Assembly (NCBI RefSeq): GCF_024679245.1
Contig: NC_090173.1
Location: 8,199,428 to 8,263,427 of the forward strand
Length of the DNA: 64,000 nucleotides
Reading direction: 5' to 3'
Source of the DNA: Pseudorasbora parva
Lineage: Eukaryota; Chordata; Actinopteri; Cypriniformes; Gobionidae
Shown: in pieces, positions 57,456-64,000 of the stretch
Numbering within the stretch: the first letter of the stretch is position 1
Layout: each line of letters opens with the position of its first letter
Translations under genes and position numbers: made by a program
The notes under the pieces: model-generated
Database searches by the model: none
What the model was told of the DNA's origin: nothing
What the model saw: the letters and a program-made list of their open reading frames with translations, nothing else

Positions 57456-59562
57456 CAGGGGTACTCAATTAGAAACCTAAAAGGTCCACTCACCAAATTT
57501 TCCTAACGTCCAGGGTCCGGAACAGTGATGGTCAAAATCCAAAAAAAGAACTCCAACAACAAAAGTGGTAAAACCCCCAAAACGTTCAAACTATGTACAA
57601 AAGGTGTTGTGGTCTGGTCTTATTAGTGTGAAAAAAGACACCTTTTTTGTGCCACCAGTTCTTTAAACTTGGGCATAAAAGGTGTGAGGGCCAAGCGGAG
57701 GCACTGATGTAAGTGTTCATTACTAAGGGTGCTCCTGTATTTGTTTTTCACCATATTCATGGTTGAAAAGGCAGACTCACAACAGTATGTTGAGGGAAAC
57801 ATGGTGAGAATCTGAAGGGCCATCTTCTGCAAGAAAGGGACACCTGCTGCAGGGACCATCTTAGTCCAGAAGGTGGTAGTCTCACAGAGAGACTCCTGAA
57901 GTGCAAGGTTTTCTTGAAGCTCAATTAGCTCTGATTGAAGAGAAGCAGCACTAGCCCATGGGCAGATTTTCAGGGCTTCAGCAGAAAATGCTGAAATGTT
58001 TTTGACAAGGAATGGATTTTCCATGCATAGTAAGACTTGTTTTCCCAGAGGGAAATCCCCAAACCGAGTTTGAAAATTTTCAATCAGCTTGTCCAGGAAT
58101 TCAGCATGATTGTGATGATGATGTGTTCCTGCTGTTTGATTCAGAAGCTTTGGGAAGTGAAGCAGGTCCTGCTGTAAGTCGCACTTGAACAGCTCTAGTT
58201 TCTTCTGAAAGGCACAGACAGCTGATGTGAGGTTACACACTGTGTTGTTTTTGCCCTGGAGCTTCAAGTTCAGATCATTGAGATGGGAGGTAATGTCAGA
58301 TAGAAATGCAACAATTTCCATTTTTTCTTCATTCTGCATGAATTCCACAAATTGTTTTGCTTTTGCACTCTTCTGATCCAACAGAAATGTTTCCAACTCT
58401 TTCCGTAATGTCCAAAAGCGCTCCAGTACCTTGCCTTTACTAAGCCACCGGACATTGTTGTGGAGGAGCAAATCATCAAATTCTGCATTCACCTCTGTTA
58501 GGAATGAGCGCAACAAGCGATGCTGCAGAGCAGAAGATGCCCTCAAAAAGTTCACAAGTCTCATTACTGTTGTCATGACCTGCATACTTTTCTTCAAGAC
58601 TGGCACACAAAACCATCTGATGAATTATGCAATGATATGCTATGAGGTCAGGGTGATGAGCTCTCAAACGTGCCACTAATCCCCTCTCTCTTCCAGTCAT
58701 ACATGGAGCTCCATCAGTAGCAATGGAAATAACATGCTTCAGGTCTATTTCTCTGTCCCTCAACATCTGCATCAGTGCTTCATAAATATCATCTCCTCTT
58801 GTGTGTCCATGGAGGGCTGTGAGGCCTAACACATCTTCACAGAATTCTCCCTTCTCTTCATCAAAAAATCTGACAAACACCAGAAGTTGTGCATTGTCTG
58901 TGTTATCTGTGGATTCATCCAAAGCCAATGAAATGCATTTAGCCTTTTTTATTGCAGACTTCATCTGGTCAAGCAAATCATCAGCAAGGACTTCAGTTCG
59001 CTTTACAGCAGTGGAGTCAGACAAAGATATTTGCTTTATTTTTTGTATGATGTCATCTTTTTGAGTTCCCTCAAACATGGCAATTGCTATTTCATTCATG
59101 CATTCTTTTACAATCTCAGAGTCAGAGAAGGGTTTCTTGTGCTTTCCTAAGACCCATGCCACTCTTAATGATGCTTCAGTTGCACGCTCTTGTTGGGTGG
59201 CTGATCTAACTATTACACTGCATGCTGCTTGGTATGATGATTGCAGTTGTTTGATTTTTCTGGCCCTTACCTCAGATTTTTGGGGGTAATTGTGGTCAAA
59301 GTGTCCATGTTTTGACTCATAGTGACGTTTCACGTTACCACTCTTGACAACGGCAACCGTCTCGTTGCAAATTAAGCACATTGGTTTTGTGCTCCCCGCC
59401 GGCAGCACAAATGCATAACTGTCAGTCCACTCTGTCTTAAATTCGCGATCTTCAGAATCGACTTTTCTCTTTTTGTCAGGTTTTGAGCACGCCATGATAT
59501 TCGCTAGCAAGGAAAACGGGTAACGTAACCGTTATGGATTAGCGCTTGCGTTGTTTGCGAAT

Positions 59563-59595
<33 letters not shown>

Positions 59596-59832
59596 CCTGA
59601 GTTGAGTGAGTGCGTTGTCATGGTGATTATTACAGTTATTACAGCGCCTTTTTTGGATCTTTGGGGGCGACAAGATAGATAAACCACATCTAGTAGGAAA
59701 ACATTATAAGAAATCACACACCAAAACTCGCTTGGATCATAACTAAATTATAATGTTGATTTTGGCGTTGGTCCAAATTGTATTGCGTCTGGGTCCGGAC
59801 CCGGACCGCGGTCCGCCTATTGAGTACCCCCG
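57456..59832 (-). mobile_element. hAT element with near-complete transposase
   Basis: Ends CAGGGGTACTCAAT and ATTGAGTACCCCCG. The exact 8-bp duplication GTATAGAG lies at 57448-57455 and 59833-59840. 2377 bp, single transposase gene on the minus strand, (CA)n at 59563-59593 upstream of it. It inserted into a Tx1-type LINE; joining the flanks restores the LINE frame (LSYRVLITNNL). Confidence 0.9.
57623..59510 (-). pseudogene. hAT transposase, one frameshift
   Basis: 59510-58476 (344 codons) encodes a BED-like zinc finger ('MCLICNETVAVVKSGNVKRHYESKH', about residues 43-68) and the first catalytic parts ('SLALDESTDNTDNAQLLVFVRFF', 'HVISIATDGAPCMTG'). Homology then moves to the frame of 58606-57623 (327 codons): 'LLLHNNVRWLSKGKVLERF', a helical insertion, and the C-terminal dimerisation block 'YCCESAFSTMNMVKNKYRSTLSNEHLHQCLRLAL'. 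The shift lies near 58580, by an indel. Otherwise no stop. It resembles the Charlie-like group that gave rise to the ZBED and GTF2IRD2/FAM200-type genes. Confidence 0.85.
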
Positions 59833-59840
59833 GTATAGAG

Positions 59841-61330
59841 TCTTAATTACAAACAACCTGACAGCACCAGAAGACTGTATTAAAAATATTCAGAGGAAAT
59901 TGGTGGATTTCTTCTGGTCTGGTCAGAAATGGATTCCTGGGCCTGCACTTTATCTACCAGTGAATGAAGGAGGGCAAAGTTTAATAGATGTACAAAGCCG
60001 TATAAATGCGTTTCGACTACAAGCGACACAGAGACTGGTGTATGAAGAGGATGCTGGGTGGATAAATGTGGCTAGTGCTCTTCTACGGAAAACATTGGGC
60101 CTATTGTACAATAAACAGCTGTTTCTACTGGAAATTGATGAAGTGGATTTGAAGGACTTAACCCCTTTTTATAAGTCAATGATGACATTTTGGAAAAATA
60201 CTTTTTTTATACAAAGAGACTTTTTGAGACCTGAGGACTGGATAATGGGAGAACTGTTGTTCCATAATCCATTAATACGAACAAATTCTGTCCTCTAAAT
60301 ATGTGGAAAGCTGTTTTGTAAAGGCTGGTTTTGTAAAGCTGGGGGATCTGAGAAGTGGAGATGGCTGGAAAACAGTGGAGTCTCTGCAGAGTGCGACGGG
60401 GCTGAGATCTCTTCACCTTCTGAGAAGAATAATGGAGGAAGTGTGGGCGGCTCTACCTGGTGCCTGTCGAGAGGCACTGACACGGGTCTGGAGTGAGGAA
60501 TATACCTTTCCACCCATTAAAGTTTCTGCGGCTGTACAAGAGGAGAATGAGGGAACTGGATTTTCAATTCTGTCATTTGAGTACCCCAAGTTGGGGAGTT
60601 TTCAAGAAATTAAAAAGAAAGAGCTATATATAATATGTGTGAAAGTCACTCATCAGACTGTGTTGAGAGGAGTGAAGCCGTGGAAGTGGTCGGAAGTTTG
60701 GGACTGATTTTAAGGCATCTTGGAGGTCTCTTTATGAGCTGCCTGTTGAGAAGCACACTGCAGACCTGGAGTGGAGGGTGTTGTTCGGGGCTATAGCTAC
60801 GAACAGACACGTGGCACACCTGAATCCGGCAGTGGGGACAGAGTGTTTATTTTTTGGTTTAGATGAAACGGTTAGTCACTTATTTATTGATTGTTTTAGG
60901 TTAAAGGGAGTTTTTAATTTTTTGACGCAATGTTTTATAAGGTTTGGAGAACTTTTTTCACATCAGATTTTTATAAGTGGACCAGTATAAAATGTCCAGG
61001 AAAAAAGGAAGAAATGTTTACTGATTTTTTTGTTAGGGTCTGCAAAATTGTCGATCTGGAAAACTAGGAAAAATAAAATGTTGGGGATTGGTTCAACAAA
61101 TGCTGAGATGGTTTTAAAAGGGATGATAATGGCTAGAATAAAAATTGAGTATACATATTATAAATTGGTAAATAACATTGTAATGTTTTCTGAAATATGG
61201 TCAGTGGGGGAAGTTCTTTGTGAAATTGAAGAAAATGAAATGTTGATTATAAATTTGTAGAATGTAATTTATTTTGTAAAATTTTTATGATTTGATGTAG
61301 AAAGACAAATGGTCGAAAAAAGAGATTGTT
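59841..61330 (+). pseudogene. Tx1-type LINE ORF2 C-terminal part and 3' UTR
   Basis: 'IQRKLVDFFWSGQKWIPGPALYLPVNEGGQSLIDV' to 60298; shifted frame 'LGDLRSGDGWKTVESLQSATGLRSLHLLRRIMEE' (60303-60707); and 'ATNRHVAHLNPAVGTECLFFGLDETVSHLFIDCFRL' (60778-60990), the C-terminal zinc-finger-like region of L1/Tx1 ORF2. A last coding remnant ends with TAG at 61258-61260. Two frameshifts. Confidence 0.75.
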
Positions 61331-61333
61331 AAG

Positions 61334-61335
<2 letters not shown>

Positions 61336-61406
<71 letters not shown>
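61336..61406. repeat. (CT)n microsatellite
   Basis: 35 CT units directly behind the LINE 3' end. Confidence 0.95.
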
Positions 61407-61410
<4 letters not shown>

Positions 61411-62953
61411 TTTGTATTATTCGTTAAGTTTAGATTTTTCCCTGTATGTTGTTTGTTTTATTACCCACATGTATATGCATATTTTACCCTGTGTGAAATC
61501 GTAGTTCTGTTTTTTAAAAAAGTTTCAGAAATTGATGGATTAAGTAGCACGAGAATTAATATTTGTGTAACAACAATGAGCTTGGGGAATAATTCATTCA
61601 AATGTGACTCATATCCATGAGTCTATGAATATTACTTGCTGGTTGTACATTAATTATTAACTTTATAACGGGACTTTTAATCCTGTTAAAGTCCCATATT
61701 TCCTCAAATAAAAGCCTGTAGTCAATTAAACGCAGGGCCTCTGATAGTGTCCGGGGGTGTGGTCAACACAAACAAATAAAGGCCGGTCTCAAATAAAGGC
61801 CGGGGGAAAATGAGTGGATAATCTCCTAAATGCCGTTAATTTAATGCAACACCATCCTGATGCCACGTGCCCGATGCGAGTCATGCCAGTGCGACACACA
61901 CTAATCCTGGTCTCTTCTATAGTTAACCTAAAAACTTTACAGGGATTGCTTTGTAAATTAAATTGAGAATAAAACGGATGCATGTGCTATTTTAAATAGG
62001 CTACTGTAGTCTATGAGAGATGCGACATCTGTGAAAATACCGTGTCAGGCAGGCTACAAATATCGACCTTCACAACGCGTGCGCCTCAATCTGCTCCGTC
62101 AGTAGTCAGGCCACTGATCAGGGATCAGCCCATTGACTTACCAATATGTCCTGATCAGTGTCCTGACTACTGAACTAGGGAGCTGATTAAGACGCACCTA
62201 ATATTAGCCTCTCGTCTCTCTTAAGGGTGTCGCACCCAAGCCTCAGATCTCAGCCCCGTGCAGCGCTGCATCTCAAGCCTTGAGATTATACTTGATAATC
62301 CTAAAAGATTCCTCTGATCATATGCTAAAATCTGACGTCTTTGCTCTTTAGTTTGACATGTTCACCGGCAGCCGATTAATGAGAGCTGTGATCATATTTT
62401 ACCTCAGACGAACTTCTGGCAGTGTCAGAAGATTTGGAGCAGTGTGACTTCTCCTACGACGACCGTCATATATCTCAGTTTTTCAAGACAAACTATGACC
62501 AAAACGAGAGATTTCTTTGTAGCCAGAATTTCTGTCCCGTGTGTAATGCAGCTCACTGTCACCGAACGCGTCATTCACTGATGATATAAAACACCGGATG
62601 AGTTTTCTTGCATGCATCCATGGAGGGGCAACATGGTGACTGTCGCGTTCACTATGTCACGGGTGTTCAGCGGAAATGTAACGAAGGATAATAGGTGGGA
62701 GTTTCACTTACCTAATTGAAGTGCGGACCAGTCACATGTTGAAACGTGGACCAGTAAAATCCCAAACTGGTGTGTCGAATCCAGTAATGAATGAGCGCGG
62801 TCATATAAGCGGGAGCGAGCATTAGTTTTGGCATGATGTCTCATCAGGAGAGATGCGCCACTGGTAAGCTCCTGCCTCTGTCTAGTTAGCTGCAATTTAA
62901 GTTTGTTGTCTGTTTGCGCTGCCGCTATATACGTGCGCCATTTGTATGCTTAA
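61407..62953. other. Gene-free stretch with a hairpin
   Basis: No exon found. 62079-62197 is a near-palindrome: GTGCGCCTCAATCTGCTCC..TCAGTAGTCAGG..CACTGATCAGG pairs with CCTGATCAGTG..CCTGACTACTGA..GGAGCTGATTAAGACGCAC, probably a small foldback MITE. CpG-containing sequence at 62350-62900 may be promoter-like, but no gene start was recognised. Confidence 0.45.
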
Positions 62954-63227
62954 AGGGGGGGTGAAACACTCAGTTTCAGTCAGTGTCATGTCAATCTTGA
63001 GTACCTATAGAGTAGCATTTCATCCTGCATATCTCCGAAAAGTCTTTATTTTTTAATAATTATATAAGAAAGATGCGCTGTTCCGAGTCTTTCCGAAAAA
63101 AGCCGAGCGGGTGGGGGCGTGTCGTGTGAGCGGAGCTAAATAATGACGTGTGCAGCAGCGCGCTGTGTGTTGAGTCGAGCTGCGTCATCCCTAACAGCGG
63201 GAAAAAAACTTTATTCAAAATAAAAAT

Positions 63228-63337
63228 ATGGCTTTTAATCAGATACAGCCATGCATCTATGATCCGGAATCAGACCCAGAGGCTGCAGTTGAACAGGAGC
63301 AGCAGCAAAAACGACTAGAGCAGGACGTCTGTATGTG
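63228..63337 (+). pseudogene. P2X7-domain-like N-terminal exon, copy 2
   Basis: 110-nt exon from ATG to a good donor (TGTG|GTAAGT). Differs from copy 1 by Tyr to Cys in 'PYIYDPE' (now PCIYDPE). The open frame is kept in both copies. Confidence 0.5.
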
Positions 63338-63559
63338 GTAAGTTACAAGTTATAACGTTACACTAACTATATAATATGCTTAGCGGCTTGTGTTATTTAC
63401 ATATTTATACTTGAATTATATCGTCGTATTTTTGTCTTTGAAGGTGTACATGTGGGAAGTGCAGTTGTGCACGTGTGTTTGTGTGTTTACGCGTGGTTTG
63501 TGTAGACGTTAGTAAGCGGACTAAAAAAAACACATACATTTGAAGCAGTCTCACTCACC

Positions 63560-63804
63560 CTTCTAACGTTGGGACTGCTCCATCCTTCAGCATTAGGCGA
63601 TTGGGAAAATTCGGCGTCGAGCTGGGCCTTGTTTATGAAACAGTCGGCACCGAAATGCAGCGAACAGATATAAACATTCGCGCAACTCAGTTGCTGATCC
63701 GGAAAAGCAAATTACATCCACTGTTGCCTCAACGCGGGGTTTTTGGCGAATCTGTGCAGGACTGTCTTGGTCTGGCAACCAAAAACCCACTTTTTTGGTG
63801 ACAT
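63560..63804 (-). pseudogene. THAP exon, copy 2, first zinc Cys lost
   Basis: Minus-strand ATG at 63804 reads 'MSPKKWVFGC'. The first Cys of the zinc site is Trp here (TGC to TGG), and a downstream frame change as in copy 1 follows. The 'MLKDGAV' remnant is recognisable near 63575-63595. Confidence 0.55.
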
Positions 63805-64000
63805 TGTTATGTGCTTTGTGTAATTGTCACCTGTCCAGCATCCTACAAGCCAGCGTTTCGTAGGCTGTTGCTTTCGCTCTCTCCCTCGCTCTCTCTCACG
63901 CGCTTCCGGTAGAATTGTCCGTACGGCCCATACAAGGAAATTCCGCCCCCACTAACGTCAATGGGGACGCATGATCTCAAAAAACTTGCCGAAACTTATG

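Larger units (their letters stand above)
55885..61330 (+). mobile_element. Tx1/L1-type LINE, 5'-truncated, split by a hAT
   Basis: ORF2 homology from the pre-RT region to the C-terminal domain. 'LKNWRPVSLMCLDYKILSKCLAN' is the RT signature of the Tx1 branch of L1 elements. The endonuclease is missing. The hAT at 57456-59832 separates RT from the C-terminal part. A (CT)n tract follows at 61336. Confidence 0.8.
62954..64000. mobile_element. Kolobok-type element, copy 2 (inverted, cut by window end)
   Basis: TTAA (62950-62953) then AGGGGGGGTGAAACACTCAG, the reverse of the right end of copy 1, with high similarity throughout. The other end lies beyond 64000. It carries the same two facing exons. 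Confidence 0.75.

Overview
The window looks like teleost nuclear DNA, most likely from a cyprinid (zebrafish/carp type). It is AT-rich and gene-poor. It is full of repeats that I recognise from fish genomes: hAT, Kolobok, Harbinger and MITE elements, L2 and Tx1 LINEs, Ty3/Gypsy and DIRS elements, and long (TA)n/(CA)n tracts. The recognisable host genes have introns. No bacterial, plasmid or CRISPR feature is present, and I saw no tRNA or rRNA gene. All coordinates were worked out by hand.

Layout. 0-1.3 kb: 3' end of a Gypsy element. 1.5-8 kb: MITEs and a 1.1-kb foldback element, then a minus-strand immunoglobulin C1-domain gene whose Ig exon is split by a hAT element with an exact 8-bp target duplication. 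11.3-12.5 kb: the last four exons of an SLC6 transporter on the minus strand. 12.8-18.4 kb: a hAT, a Kolobok-type element and an element with ~280-bp inverted repeats. 19.4-25.8 kb: an L2 LINE containing a hAT that itself contains a solo LTR. 26.5-35 kb: an ecto-ADP-ribosyltransferase pseudogene cut in two by a 7.9-kb, apparently intact Ty3/Gypsy element. 35.2-38.8 kb: a truncated DIRS element. 38.9-44.3 kb: a fossil LTR-element gag and two opposed LINE fragments, one carrying a Harbinger insertion. 47.2-49.5 kb: the only host gene that looks intact, a four-exon Ly6/uPAR-type GPI-anchored protein with a hAT in intron 3. 50.5-55.8 kb: a minisatellite, small TIR elements, a solo LTR and two convergent broken genes: a P2X7-intracellular-domain-like ORF and a multicopy fish protein that may be the C-terminal part of a Kolobok-type transposase. 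55.9-61.3 kb: a Tx1-type LINE containing a hAT with a nearly complete transposase. 62.95-64 kb: a second, inverted Kolobok copy running off the window.

Most instructive points. (1) Both Kolobok copies keep the first exon of a THAP protein and the first exon of a P2X7-domain-like protein, pointing at each other. The 53-56 kb region holds a P2X7-like gene convergent with a second gene. This suggests a two-gene Kolobok-type element pairing a THAP protein with a P2X7-like partner. (2) Several insertions can be dated relative to one another because exact target duplications allow the pre-insertion locus to be read: the Ig exon, the ADP-ribosyltransferase, the P2X7-like ORF, and the L2 and Tx1 LINEs. 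(3) The Gypsy element has near-identical LTRs, a tRNA-Ser primer site and a textbook GGGTTTT slippery heptamer directly before the gag stop.
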